Position numbers and translations under genes: made by a program. A stretch of 64,000 bases of DNA from positions 578,690-642,689 of the forward strand of contig RQTK01000094.1 of assembly GCA_003991915.1 (NCBI GenBank). The letters run 5' to 3'. This DNA is from Elysia chlorotica (taxonomy: Eukaryota; Mollusca; Gastropoda; Plakobranchidae). Positions within the stretch are counted from its first letter, which is position 1. Each line of letters begins with the position of its first letter. This document shows positions 11,401 through 61,169 of this stretch, in pieces. Below the pieces are notes generated by a model that worked only from the letters and a program-made list of their open reading frames with translations, was not told the origin of the DNA and made no database searches.

Positions 11401-12600
11401 AACAAGATTTCTTTTTTTTTTTTAATAAGTTTTGTTATAGCAAGGGTTTTCGTCACTCCCAAAATAAGACTCAAAGAGGAATTTAAACTAAAAGAGGAAA
11501 ATTGTGCCCCGATTATTGTACCATGGTTAACTCTCTAATAAGAACAGTATTATTGTGTTAACATCTAAATGGCGAGTATGGTACAGCACTAAGGACAGGC
11601 TTGGCTGTTCCAAGGCCTAGATTTGCATTTGACAGCTTTGTTTACGGTGATAATAGAACAAAAGCTGCATACAGGTTTGGGCGGGGATGTCACTAATGTT
11701 AATGTTGTTAGGGAAAAGTGCACGGAAAGGGACTGGACTGGGGTAGGTCTACTGGAAAATAATCTCACATGGCGCTCATGTGAAGCCTGAGAGGGTGCTT
11801 TCGGCCTCTTTCTCAATTTTTTTTAAAGTTGGGTTTAGAGCAGACCTACTCTCAAACCTCTTGTTATTAGCAGGGTTAGTTCATTTTGCTTCTCGTTATT
11901 CCAAACTTATTTATAAGGCGCAAATACAGCGTCAAACCTCTCTTTATTCAAACTGTTTTTCATTACTCGAGATGTTGTTAAAAATGGAGACTACTGTAAA
12001 AATACAACTGTTCTTCATATAAAAAAATTAATATACAAAATTAATCATTACAAACAGACAAATGAGTGGTTTTATTGTATAATTAATGCTGAGCATTTTG
12101 TTACTCTCAGCAATCTTAGTATGACAGGACGGAACAAGGTGTGCTTTAGAGAAAAAGTGAATTTCTAAAAAATAATTTTAACAGGTTTTGCAGATTCATC
12201 ACAGATTTTTGTATAAAAAAAAGTTCAGTCAGCAGTAAAAGTTTGAGCAAATTAAATTTTTTAAAACCAAACAAAAATAAAAAATATGATTATAAAAATG
12301 ACATCATTGTTTAAATAATATTTACAAACTTTTGAGAAAATAAAATAAAAACACAAACAATGGTGTGATTCCCTCCCTCCCTCTCTCTTTCACACTCTGA
12401 TTTTTAAAAAAGAAGATGAAAATTGTGACAAGATCAAAGTCAAAGGACATTTTGTGAAAGTATGAAATGTACTTTAAAAAAGGTAAGTAGATAAACTACA
12501 TGAAAAACATCACAAATATGTATGCTCTTTTCCCCCTCCCTCCCTCCCTTTCTTTCTGTCTTCCTCTCAAAAGATCATATAGGCATAGAATCCTATACTT
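8481..12600. other. AT-rich noncoding stretch; may include CERKL 3' UTR
   Basis: No recognisable gene. Open frames at 8887-9445 are AT-rich, overlap each other in two frames and show no known domain. Part of the segment may be the 3' untranslated tail of the minus-strand CERKL-like gene whose stop is at 13688, but no unique polyadenylation site can be picked. Confidence 0.45.
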
Positions 12601-12622
12601 TTCCATCCCTATATTTCAAATC

Positions 12623-12754
12623 TTAACTCTTTAAACTTGAGTGACCCCAGTATGTGGCCAGTAAAATCACACAAAAAATACCCTCTTTCTATTTATAGAT
12701 CTGTCTAAAACCTACATCAAAACATGGAATGGACATGAGGGATTAAAGAGTTAA
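12623..12754. mobile_element. TTAA-flanked MITE-like element
   Basis: A 124-bp core (12627-12750) is bounded by TTAA on both sides. It has perfect 8-bp inverted ends CTCTTTAA, extending imperfectly (CTCTTTAAACTTGAGTGA against CTCTTTAATCCCTCATGT). It is AT-rich and noncoding, and its ends resemble those of the element at 8161-8367. Confidence 0.6.
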
Positions 12755-13181
12755 AAACAAAACTCTCTTGAAGAGGACATTCTCCCACAAATTTAAGAAA
12801 TAAATTACTTAAAAAGCTTGTCCTCAATAGAAAATATTTTATAAAGAGATTGTTCAATCTTTGAAGATGTTTTTCATGGGGGAAAAAATAGCGTATAGGC
12901 ATAGATGTTCCAGATATGATTATGAAGGAAATCGATATTGTGTAACATAGCCTACTTACAAAGATCACATTTTCATCTTGATTTCTACTTATGCAATTCA
13001 TTTAAAAAAATGTATAAGTTTACCAAAATTAAATGCTTAAGAAAGCTTTGTTTGAGGAGAAAAGTGTAGCTTCTTAACACAAACAAACACCCTTGAAACT
13101 CATACCATACTTATTCTGAACTGCATTAATTTACCTCTTAAAGAATTTTTAAAAATCCTCAATGACTGCAAAAGGTCTTTT

Positions 13182-13187
13182 TTTATT
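13182..13187 (-). terminator. Candidate polyadenylation signal for the CERKL-like gene
   Basis: AATAAA on the minus strand (plus-strand tttatt), about 500 nt after the CERKL-like stop codon. Other AATAAA copies occur further downstream (for example near 11940), so this is one option only. Confidence 0.25.
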
Positions 13188-13687
13188 TCATTTGTCGTGA
13201 GGTTCCTGTGGAACCTATAAAAGTCTGTGTTCTTTCTCTTTGTTGTTTTTTGTATTTCTTTTTTTTTTTTAATCTGGAATTCAGGCACCATATGATGGGT
13301 AAGCAACAAAGCAGGGATAAAATAAATAACATAAGATGGTAAAACCTGAGAAGAACACAATGTACGAGTCAAAGTATAAGTATGCAAAAATCTTTTTTTT
13401 TTCTGTATTGAGATGTGGATTTCAAGAAGAAAAAAAACTGCTTCTTAATATAAAATAACTTTTAGCTTGCATTATCACATTAATATTGATATGCTCATAA
13501 AGATTAATTTTAGTGCACTTTCTTTCAAATTTGCATTGTTTTACATTCCATAGTTGTTGCAGATAGTGAATAAGTATCAAATGCGATAAAGTCAATAAAA
13601 TCATTACAATCTAATATTGCCAATCCATATTAAAATAACTTTGTATTTCCTTTATGTATAAATTGAGAGGAGCTCATACTTCTTTGC

Positions 13688-36663
<22,976 letters not shown>

Positions 36664-37980
36664 TTGCAGTGTATTATTAACGTTGGGTTCACATCTAAGC
36701 GAAACAAAAGATGTCTGGATCTAGAATCAAGTGCTAGATATCTAGATCTAAACTACAGCGAGAGCTTTTGTTTTAGCTGACCGGTCGACGACTTTGTAGA
36801 TCTAAATCCAATTGTGAAACGTTAATTACATACACATAGAGATCGAGTTATCTAGACTTCTAGATGTAAATATTCCTTACTTCACAGTGTGAACGGTAAA
36901 ACAGATAATTATGTTAGCTAATATTATTTATTTCAATATCTAGGCCCTACTTCCACATTCTAAATCTACATTTTTTCTTTCCATTATCACTTCCGCCGGT
37001 ATGATACTATGATGTCTCTTCTACAAACCCACTCAAAAACCAAATTTATTGTTTATCGGTTGTCATGGAAAAAAAACAGACTGCCGTAAGCAGAATTCTT
37101 TGTTCACGCGACCGTAATAATAGACTTAGTTCACTGTCCTTTTTTATACTGTAATGAGGAATGAGCTTCGCGTTCCCTCTCAGTAGTATAAATTCGTTGG
37201 AAACGATGAATATGTAGCGTTTCCTTTTTATTTTCTATGTGCACGTCCATGTTAGAAGGCCATTGAACTTTTCCCTGCTGCATTACCACCCCTTTCCACA
37301 CCCAAATAAGTTCTAAAGACAACAAGAAATATATGTGTAGTACAATAATAATAACAATAATAATAACAACAACAACAATAATAATAATAATAATAATAAC
37401 AACAACAATAATAATAATAATAATAATAATAAAAAGAAGAAGAAGAAGAAGAAGAAGAAGAAGAAGAAGAAGAAGAAGAAGAAGAAGAAGAAGAAGAAGA
37501 AGAAGAAGAAGAAGAAGAAGAAGAAGAAGAAGAAGAAGAAGAAGAAGAAGAAGAAGAAGAACAAGAAGAACAAGTTGTTGTTGTATTTGTTTTTTCCTGT
37601 TGCTTTTGTTTTGTTTTTGTTCTTTTTCATGTTTTCTTAAGGCAACGCTTGTTGATATCAATTCATCTGCATAAAAACGTAACTTTGATAAAATTAATAG
37701 TGTTTAGTTTTGTGAACTGAACGCCTTTGTGGCTATGATTACTGCCAAGTGGTAAGTCGACTTGTCGAAATAGCAATAGTTCTTGCCCAAGACGAATTAA
37801 GCTACTGTCATTTTCTCCTTGTTTGATTATATGAAATTCCTGGTGCATAATGACATTTCAATACCAAGGAACCCTATTTTCGATAGATACCAGAAAGAGG
37901 TAGTTATCGATATAATTTATATTGGAGTATTTCGTCATATGCCCGTTCACCCCGGGCCAAAACTGCTACTCATTATCAAC
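36664..37980. promoter_or_regulatory. Divergent intergenic region between CERKL and PSMD11
   Basis: The two start codons face away from each other across 1.3 kb, so both promoters should lie here unless there are further upstream noncoding exons. No TATA box stands out near either start. The region includes clusters of TCTAGA/AGATCT words at 36715-36875 and the AAT/AAC/GAA microsatellite at 37344-37573. Confidence 0.45.
37344..37573. repeat. (AAT/AAC)n then (GAA)n microsatellite
   Basis: An AAT/AAC mixture (37344-37433) passes into about 42 GAA units (37434-37560) plus variant AAC-AAG units. The poly-Arg, poly-Leu and poly-Phe frames over it are artefacts. It lies about 410 bp upstream of the PSMD11 start codon. 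Confidence 0.97.
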
Positions 37981-51898
<13,918 letters not shown>

Positions 51899-52701
51899 TA
51901 CTCTTTGTATAGTCAATATTATTTCCTGTGTACGGTTTAAAAATATGCAGGCACAATAAGTTCTATTGCCATTTTGTCATATTTTTTTACTAGGAAGATC
52001 TAACGATGGGGATAGTAAAAGCACCATTATTTCAAAGGTGGATTAAATCGCATGTTGAAGTTTGTTTTGTTGTTATTATTTTGAACTTTTCTTTAATTTT
52101 CATGCAGATACTTAAAAGAATCAGAGCTTTACCAGATAAAAAATAATATAAGTACATAAAAAATGTAAGGCCTTATCAAGATTAGAACAAAGGTGTAGGA
52201 AAAAATGCTTGTAACAATGTAAAACCTCCAGGATTTAGGCACTTTGCTATGCTGGGAGCAACCATTAAATCAAATTGGGAGGCGTTGTTGATTTAAAGTT
52301 TGTCTTTGGTTTCCACATTGGAACAAATGAAAACTGATTGTGTCAGTAACATCAATTTTAGCTTAAAAATCAGGTTTTTGAAAGTTAGCAGAGATACAAC
52401 ATTACAGTCAACAAGAATTTCGTTTAAAAGTACAAAAAGGGACACTATTTATCTATACAACCAAAGTGTTCCTCCCACTCTCTCTCTCTCTCTAAAATTT
52501 CTTTGAATGGAAAGCAACAACATTTTAAATTAAGCGTCTTTATGTTTTTACACAAAGGTGTCTAGCTTTTTTTGTTTGTTGTTTTTATCTATTTTGTTTT
52601 GTTTGTTTGTTTGTTGTTGTTTTTGCTTTTCTTTTAATTACACCCGAGGTGTAATTTGCTATAAATCTTGTCATTGTACATATCTTCCCATATGATGACA
52701 A

Positions 52702-52707
52702 AATAAA
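52702..52707 (+). terminator. Candidate PSMD11 polyadenylation signal
   Basis: AATAAA about 800 nt after the PSMD11 stop codon, followed by an A run and a GT-rich stretch. Transcript data are needed to place the true 3' end. Confidence 0.4.
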
Positions 52708-52719
52708 AAAAAAAGTGTT

Positions 52720-55700
52720 TTTATAATACATGTGTGGAGGAAAGAAAGTTGGAGTGAATGAAGGCTAAGTTATGGACTGCATTTTCTTTAAGCAATGGAA
52801 CCAGGTAAAAAAAAAAGTAACACTATGTATTTCATTGGAGTCACACTTAAAAATAGGTGTAGACTTACAGATATTTCAAGGTTTATGCTTTTTGAAACTT
52901 CTTAATCATTTTTAATGCAAAATCTGAAGTTTAAGAAATTTTTTATATGCTGTGTTTAAGCAATGCTTATGATTGTTTACATGCTATGATTTTTGCCTTC
53001 TCAGTGTTACATTAAATGCTCTGCAACCATTTATCTTCTTGTATTTTTGTTTCATGTTTCAAAAATGCTTAATGTGTGTGAGCAATTTGAAACGTTTTTC
53101 AAAGAGTTTATTTTAGAGGAAGAAATATTCATTCTGGACCAGGCATGCCTTATTTTCAGTTCTATTGAAACTATTTCATTATAGTATTTCAAATACAATA
53201 ACAATTTAAAAATCATTTTCTTAAGTTATGTTTGTTGAAAACATAAAAGAATATAGAGGAATATACCCATGGCCCATTAAATCGTCAACTTAACATTTTT
53301 CAAATTGAGTTATCTGATATCATCTGAACCTACTAATACAGGGATGTCAGAGTTTTGGAAATCCGCATGCGCAGAGCAGAGCAAATATCTGTGCCAATCT
53401 CGAGTTAATAAAGATCAAAGAAACAAACATTGATCCCTAGTTATTGTTGTCAGATCAAATTCAGTTGGAATGCATTATGATAATCGTGGATGTAAGCGCG
53501 TTTAGTTACACATGTAATACACATATCTCATGAAGCTGTTTTTCAACTAAATAGAGCTAATTTGAATTTTCTGTGTGTAGAGAGTGTAGTAGTGTAGTGG
53601 TATAAACCATGCTCTCTTTAAGTGGCAGTTTTTACAAGTTGAGTGTTCTAATCCCGCAGAGCGCAATCATCGTCAAGCCCTTTTTCACTAAAAGAAAAGC
53701 TTACTTCTTAACACTTGGGACAAATTGACTGTACCTAAAAATTTCAAATCTACTTAAAATTATTTCAGTGGTCTGCCCTCTCCTAAATCTAAAAGCTTAG
53801 CAAAAAAGAAGGCATTTCTATTCCTAATGAGACAATGTGACTTGGACCACATCCCATGTTTCAAATAATGCCATATACAGTGTATCCCCTCCATAAAATT
53901 TGGGAAAATAGAAAATAAATACTGTTTTTAAAATTAAATCAATCATAATAATATGATGTCACTTGGCAATAAAGTTACCATCTTTTTATCCTGCTGATAT
54001 AGCAGCATTTCAAATTAAATCTGTGACTGCAAGTTGTGCAGTGTAGATACATATTGAAAATGAATATTTCTTATTTGGTAAAAATTATTGTTAACTTTTT
54101 TTTTTTAATCCTGCAGAAGTACCTCGTGTTTTTAAAAAAATATTTAAGAACATTCTGTAAAGAAATCAGAAACGTGCGTTGTGGACAGCAGTATTTTTTT
54201 TTTATTATTATTTTAACATGGAAAGAAAACAAAAAGAAAATTGGACAACATGTACCAAGGAAAAAAAGAACATGCCAAAAATACAAATCTTATTCAGAAG
54301 CTTTTGCCAAGTAATAGAAAAATTTAATGACAATAAAAACGGACCCAGTTTTCTTGTTTTTCTGTTGCTTTTTGCTTCCAGCTGTAATTTGTAGACTATT
54401 TTTTAACATTGAAGATTCATGTTTTAACTTCAAATTTAAGTAAGTTTAGGCTACTACTGTGTAAACATCAACATACTTGGACATGATTAAAATATGAAAT
54501 ATTACTACATTGTATAAGATTTATTGGGTGAGTTGCCGTGGGAAAAGGCAAAAAACATTTGAAAATAGATAAGATGGAATTTAACAAATGAAAGAACAAA
54601 CTTGTGCATTGGCAAAAAAGTTGCATTCAGTTTTAGCAGTTACATTACAATGTATATCAATTTTTTTCCCAAATACATATGTATTCTATGAGACATTAAA
54701 TGCATTTTATTCGAAAGAAATATTTTTGTTGCAGAGGGGAATTTTAACGAGAAAAATGTGACACGATATCAAATCAGCTTTACAAAATACAAGGGTTTTG
54801 GGGGTTGTCAAGAGTAGATGGGCCTAAAACGAGCAATGGGACCAACCTGCATGCCCGAGTGACAGAGACTCGGTATGATGATGCTGATCATTTCTGGTGA
54901 CAAATTAAATTACACACAGAATTATTTTTTGGAAGGGCAGAGAACTGTGACAAATGATATTATAATATTAATACATGTAGTACAATATCCTATCAGTATC
55001 ATTGTTTTGTATACATCCTCAAAAGACAAAGGTCACAGTACATTGAATTAAGACTAGGACTTTCACTTCAGAATCGGGTTGTGCTTTTTTGTGAAATGCT
55101 GTTTTCTTTTGAGACATTAAAATCATCTGAGACCTGAGAATTAGGGATTACCTTCACCACCACTCGTTATTTGTATCTCTATAAGCCACTTCTGGGAGTT
55201 TGTCACCCTGGAAGAGGATTTTTTTTTTTTAATTTTCAAATGGCGGCAAATAATTATGTGATAGGTATCCTAGTTATCGATCTAGCTATCAATCTATTTA
55301 CTTATCTGTCTATCTACGTACATGTATTTGTCTATCACTATATCTATCTGTTCTCCATACAAGTTGAAGAAAATGCGCTAGATGAAGTTGAAGGCAAAGG
55401 ATCGGGGGAGGAGGAAAAGTAAGACTAAATGAGGAGGAATAGGATGAGCAGAAAGAGGAGAAGGATAAGGCGGACGAACAGATGGAGGTGCAGGCAAAGT
55501 ACAGCGTGTATTAATACTATTTTAACTTTTGCCTAAGATTATTTGCGAGTATACTGGTGTTTTTCACCCCTGGATGGATTGGCTTCAAGGAAACCATGTG
55601 GTTCGGATAAAAATTCACAAAAAATCTATAAATTACTATTTTCAGACATGAACAGATAGAAATACAAAAAAAGTACATATCGAGGAATGCATTAAAAAGA

Positions 55701-55990
55701 ATTACGCAAACTTTTCACAGCCCCTGTGTTTTTCAGCCACGAATGGCGGTGAAGGTGAACTATCTCTCTTACGGCCTAGAAATATCTCCTATTTAAAGCC
55801 TCATACATTTTAAGTTGTTTTAAATCTGCTAGAATGTCTGTTGATGAAAAATGACATCTCTCATATTATCTTTACTTTGAAGGTACATCATAGCACAATG
55901 AAATCACGTGAGAGGAAAAGAATAGCTTTATAGACTGGGGAGTGAAGGGAAGCGTCTTCATGCACTGGACATGTCGATAAAAACCATCAT
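52720..55990. other. Intergenic AT-rich stretch
   Basis: No exon chain or domain is seen. Short frames at 54036-54394 and 55171-55422 are low-complexity. A tRNA-like remnant is listed separately near 53.6 kb. Confidence 0.5.
53581..53665 (+). other. tRNA-like remnant (pol III box A/B-like)
   Basis: TAGTGTAGTGG (53590-53600) fits the A-box pattern TRGYNNARNNG, and GTTCTAATCC (53645-53654) is a weakened B-box, 45 bp apart. A cloverleaf with paired acceptor ends is not evident, so this is more likely a SINE head or a tRNA pseudogene than an active tRNA. Confidence 0.3.
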
Positions 55991-56002
55991 GTAAAATTTG
56001 CA

Positions 56003-56008
56003 TTTATT
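56003..56008 (-). terminator. Candidate polyadenylation signal for the ASB-like gene
   Basis: AATAAA on the minus strand about 400 nt past the stop of the ankyrin/SOCS-box gene. Confidence 0.25.
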
Positions 56009-56410
56009 CTCACTTGACCCAGTATAATACTGATAGATTTATGAGATCTCTCAAATAATTATGCCATCTAACAAAAGTATCAAATGTGAAACGCAATCTT
56101 TTTTTTTTTTTTTTTAATTCAAAAGGCTGCGTTAAGATAATTTATGTGATTTCCTTTTTACGTGAGTGATGGATCAGCTTTTACAAAGTGCCTTAGCATG
56201 TTTTGATTTGGTTTTCTTTTAAACTTAATCCTCAATGTCCCTGATCAGAGTCTCTTTGCAATTGGAAAGGCACTATAGTGCAAACCTATTGTGAGCAACG
56301 AGATGTGAACTTTTAATTTTATGAATTGACTCAGTTTCATCCGCAAACGAATCATGAGTCACATTTTGTTTAAAACGCATAGATTACAAAGACAATTAGG
56401 AGATAGTAAA

Positions 56411-57715
56411 TTATGCACTCTCAGAGATGCCAGTATATGGACTGGGTTTGTCAGTTTTCAGAGCAAGGTAATCTTTAAGCCCAATAGGTATAGGTAAAGA
56501 AGAAATCCTTCGAGTTAATTCAAATCCTATCTGGCGTCTGATAACATTTCGACAGGTGTATTTCAGTGGGGTGATTGTTTTCATTGACTCTAGTAGCGCC
56601 ATAAGATATCGTCTATTTGTTTCGGATACATCGGGACTGTTTAACTGTTCTCTAAGACTGGACAGCACGTTGTAGTCAGTGTAACCCAATGACACCAGCA
56701 ATAAACAGGTATCGTAGTTATGACCCTCGGCAGCCAATTGAAAAAGTGATTTTTCCGCGCCGATGTGCTGTTTTAGCAGCATTAGGTACTTTTGTGCGTC
56801 CCAGTCATATAAGGCCAGAAGATGCATTGTAAGGGTCGGGGAAGAAATGATATAGCGCAAAAGTTCTTCCAAAACACGAAGGTATTTTTTTATAAAGGCA
56901 ATATGAAGAGCTGTGTGGCCTGACTTGCTTTCCCGCCTGCTGAGGTCGCAGCCAGCCGCGAGGAGACGCCGAACGACGTCGCGGTTGTTGTAGCAGACAG
57001 CCTCCATGAGCGGGCTCCGCCCCCACAAGTTCTGCACATCAATGAGGCTGCCTGAAGACAGCAATGCGTCCACAGTCTCCAGATTACCATTCCGCGCGGC
57101 AAAGTGCAAAGCAACCTCGTTGTTGCTGTCTGCAATGTTTAGATTAGCGTTTGCTCTGATAAGGCGTAAAGTGGCCTCTGATTTGTTGTTCCTCACCGCT
57201 TTCATGAGCGGAGTCTTGGCCGAGATGTCCTGGCTGTTGACTTGCGTGCCCATGCGGATCATCATGTCGAGCATGTCCTGCAGGCCCAGCATGGCCGCGT
57301 AGTGGCACGGGGTGTTGCCGAACACGTCTCGGACATCCAGGTTAGCCCTGGCGGTGACCAGCAGCTGGAGGCAGCTCATGTTGTTGTTTAGCACGGCCAT
57401 GTGGACAGGAGTCCGCCGCAGCTTCAGGCCCCGCCGATTCACATCGATGCCCGCTTCAATCAGGAACTTGAGCATGAGAGCGTGCCCACACGTGGACACC
57501 AGCAAGGTCGGATTGATAAACATGTGTTTGCGCTGGCGCACCACTAGGAAGCAATCATTGAGGTCTCGTTTGCTGTGCTGAGCCAGATGCCTAACCTGAG
57601 CAATATCGTTACAAATAATAGAATCGTACAGTGCCAGATCGTTTTGCTCGTCGCACGCCAGGATATTGTTCTTCTCCCAACTTTCATAATGTAGGCGGTA
57701 CAGCGACATGGCCAT
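56411..57715 (-). CDS. Ankyrin-repeat and SOCS-box protein (ASB-type)
   Basis: 434 residues in one uninterrupted exon. ASB proteins are substrate receptors of Cullin-5/Elongin B-C ubiquitin ligases: the ankyrin repeats bind a target and the SOCS box binds Elongin C. At least six ankyrin units are visible between about residues 67 and 290, with the usual TPLH-like and G-A-N-like words. Examples are 'RRTPVHMAVLNNN', 'FGNTPCHYAAMLG', 'SAKTPLMKAVRNN', 'NNEVALHFAARNG', 'WGRSPLMEAVCYNN' and 'SGHTALHIAF'. The C-terminal SOCS box spans about 388-425, with 'PLKYTCRNVIRRQIG' (the L-x-x-x-C-R Elongin C contact) and 'LPIPIGLKDYL' (the LPxP-like Cullin box). The start is the first of two close ATGs (ATGGCCATG); the second has a better -3 G. 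The coding part is clearly richer in G+C than its surroundings. A more exact ASB number cannot be assigned. The absence of introns could mean a single-exon gene, a retrocopy or a missing 5' exon. Confidence 0.9.
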   Translation of the reverse strand: MAMSLYRLHYESWEKNNILACDEQNDLALYDSIICNDIAQVRHLAQHSKRDLNDCFLVVRQRKHMFINPTLLVSTCGHALMLKFLIEAGIDVNRRGLKLRRTPVHMAVLNNNMSCLQLLVTARANLDVRDVFGNTPCHYAAMLGLQDMLDMMIRMGTQVNSQDISAKTPLMKAVRNNKSEATLRLIRANANLNIADSNNEVALHFAARNGNLETVDALLSSGSLIDVQNLWGRSPLMEAVCYNNRDVVRRLLAAGCDLSRRESKSGHTALHIAFIKKYLRVLEELLRYIISSPTLTMHLLALYDWDAQKYLMLLKQHIGAEKSLFQLAAEGHNYDTCLLLVSLGYTDYNVLSSLREQLNSPDVSETNRRYLMALLESMKTITPLKYTCRNVIRRQIGFELTRRISSLPIPIGLKDYLALKTDKPSPYTGISESA

Positions 57716-57839
57716 GGAAGCTGGCGATCTACCTTAGACTCCGCAGTCTGCTGTCTGCGGCTCACTTTGGGAATTCAAATTTCAGGATATCTGGGAAAAG
57801 AGTAAACAAAATTATTGCATTGCATTGATGATTCACATA

Positions 57840-59844
57840 AAGCAACACAACAGCAGCTCCAACAACGATAATATTTAAAAAATTATTTAAAAAAGAAAAC
57901 AACAACAACAAATATGATAAATCGACTATTGAGTTTCTCATTGATATATTTAAAAGATGATGAATTTTAACTTACAAGATATTTTTTTCAATCTCACGCT
58001 CAGTTTCAGAAAATGTTGGAAGAGGAAAGAGTGAGAGTCTCTATAAAACAAGGGTCCGAAACCCAATGTGGCAAACAGACATCTAGTGGTCATTACATTA
58101 CAACGGTCCGTCCAGCCATAAAGGGTGTCTGGGGTAAAGGACTAAAACACATACTTTAAAAAAAAGGAACCAAAGGGGTAATGAGCGTCTGCTAAGAGAG
58201 GTAAAGGTAAAAATCTTTATAAGATAAATTTTGTTCTCTTATTCTTATTATGGAGGTTTTTGATAAATACAAAACGAGTATGTTAAGCTAGAATTTTTTT
58301 CATCATTTTTACATGGAATCTTTTAAAAATCAAATTTATTTCGCCAAAGTGATGAATAAAATACAATTTCCAATTCATCGTAATGAGTATTGCGCTCGAA
58401 CTGGAACCTACTCAGGTGCAGTTTACCTGCATCAGATGCAAAGCCAATTGTCTATAACTTTATCAGAGAAAACTGGAAAAAGCGACTGAAGAACCTGGCA
58501 AACAATAAACTACATTGTGTTAACCACATATAGGTCACTGGGCATGAGTGTCTCAGGCTAGAAGACAAGACAATGTGGTACATGTATTCGATGGAGTCCA
58601 ACTTTCTCCTCTTACCCACGCTTTCCTACTGGCGCCGTTTTTATCAGGTGTCTAAAATTTCGTCAAAACCTAAAGAAGTGTACGGTGAGTAAGTTTTCTT
58701 TTCTTAACCTGGTTAGGCACATGTGCTCTTGTCATCGAACAAAATTATCCATGTTAAAACAATTAAAGTGTAACATCTTAGTTGTGACAGATATGTGTAG
58801 GGCTATTTTGAAAAAAAAAATATTTCACAATAAAAAACGCAGACTGCAAAAGATAAAATCGTACGACCTGCCAAACGATATATCGCCACAGTCCTTGAAA
58901 ATTATCGATTATTCTAACTAAGGGACTCTATATATTTATATTTTCCACATCTTTTCGGAAATAAAATTATATGATTTGACAATATTGTACATTAAATACT
59001 CGATATTGATCCCCAAATTATTTCATCTATATTGTTTTCACATTTTAAAAGCTAGATATTTATAGACGGCTTTCAAATATGCACAAAAGAAATGCAAACG
59101 AAGAAATCCCACTGCGGTATCTTTCCTCAACTTCCCTCCAATTTATTTATGAACGCCAGTTTGCTGTATAATGTGGATATCACACCAGCGCGTCGACGGC
59201 TGGCTCAGGTAAAAAGCCATGCATTCTCACTGCCAGCTGATTAGTAAAGAGAGGCAGGTTATAATCCGTTCTTTGCAGCTTTCTTTCATTACCTCTTTTA
59301 AGACAGGAGGTATTAATTAAAAGCTTAAATCGAGATGTAGCGCCCAACAGTCCAAGAAAGTCGATAGATTGCGTTTGGTGCAGTTTTTGTCAAAGTTTTT
59401 TTTTATGGGTTCTTCCATCATATTTTTTTTATTTTAAAACCTCTTTCAAGATCATTCTTGTGATGTTTTCATTTCATCAAAACACAATTAATGGTTATGT
59501 TTTGTTCGTTTTTTTATATTCGTTTTACGTACAATAAACGCAACATAACTGTGAAGTAGCTACCCTGAGGCAAGATGAAAAGACATAAAATCTAAACGAC
59601 TTTGATGCCATTTTCTACACAATAAAGGCTCATTTGCCCCATAAGTTCGAGAACAAGATATATGTTTCAACTTAAGAAGGATTTTTAGGTCTTTATGAAA
59701 AATTACATTCAATGTGCAAAATCAAACCGAGTAACACATTCATAAATATGTCGAATTATTTGCGTTAAAAGATTATCACGAGGAAAGCGAACTTAACTTA
59801 TTGATTCCCCATATAACTCTATCTATTCCCCTACCCCTCTCTCC
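57840..59844. other. Intergenic stretch upstream of the ASB-like gene
   Basis: No confirmed gene. One plus-strand segment, about 58570-58681, is open (from ATG near 58573) and ends in a strong donor-like GTGAGTAAG, so a small exon is possible but unsupported. The promoter of the ASB-like gene should lie just right of 57715. Confidence 0.35.
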
Positions 59845-59845
59845 G

Positions 59846-59987
<142 letters not shown>

Positions 59988-60476
59988 NNNNNNNNNNNNN
60001 NNNNNNNNNNNNNNNNNNNNNNNNNNNNNNNNNNNNNNNNNNNNNNNNNNNNNNNNNNNNNNNNNNNNNNNNNNNNNNNNNNNNNNNNNNNNNNNNNNNN
60101 NNNNNNNNNNNNNNNNNNNNNNNNNNNNNNNNNNNNNNNNNNNNNNNNNNNNNNNNNNNNNNNNNNNNNNNNNNNNNNNNNNNNNNNNNNNNNNNNNNNN
60201 NNNNNNNNNNNNNNNNNNNNNNNNNNNNNNNNNNNNNNNNNNNNNNNNNNNNNNNNNNNNNNNNNNNNNNNNNNNNNNNNNNNNNNNNNNNNNNNNNNNN
60301 NNNNNNNNNNNNNNNNNNNNNNNNNNNNNNNNNNNNNNNNNNNNNNNNNNNNNNNNNNNNNNNNNNNNNNNNNNNNNNNNNNNNNNNNNNNNNNNNNNNN
60401 NNNNNNNNNNNNNNNNNNNNNNNNNNNNNNNNNNNNNNNNNNNNNNNNNNNNNNNNNNNNNNNNNNNNNNNNNNNN
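59988..60476. other. Assembly gap (489 N)
   Basis: Unknown bases. The reading frames that cross it are meaningless. The left flank is (ATCT)n and the right flank (GAT)n. Confidence 0.99.
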
Positions 60477-61165
<689 letters not shown>

Positions 61166-61169
61166 ATGT

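Noticed and set aside
37131-37674. Poly-Leu, poly-Phe and poly-Arg frames
   Set aside because: Repeat translations of AAT/GAA microsatellite.
53581-53665. Functional tRNA gene
   Set aside because: Box A fits but box B is weakened and no paired acceptor stem is evident; kept only as a tRNA-like remnant.
56805-57581. Several frames opposite or overlapping the ASB-like gene
   Set aside because: Shadow frames of the G+C-rich ankyrin coding exon; none has a domain.
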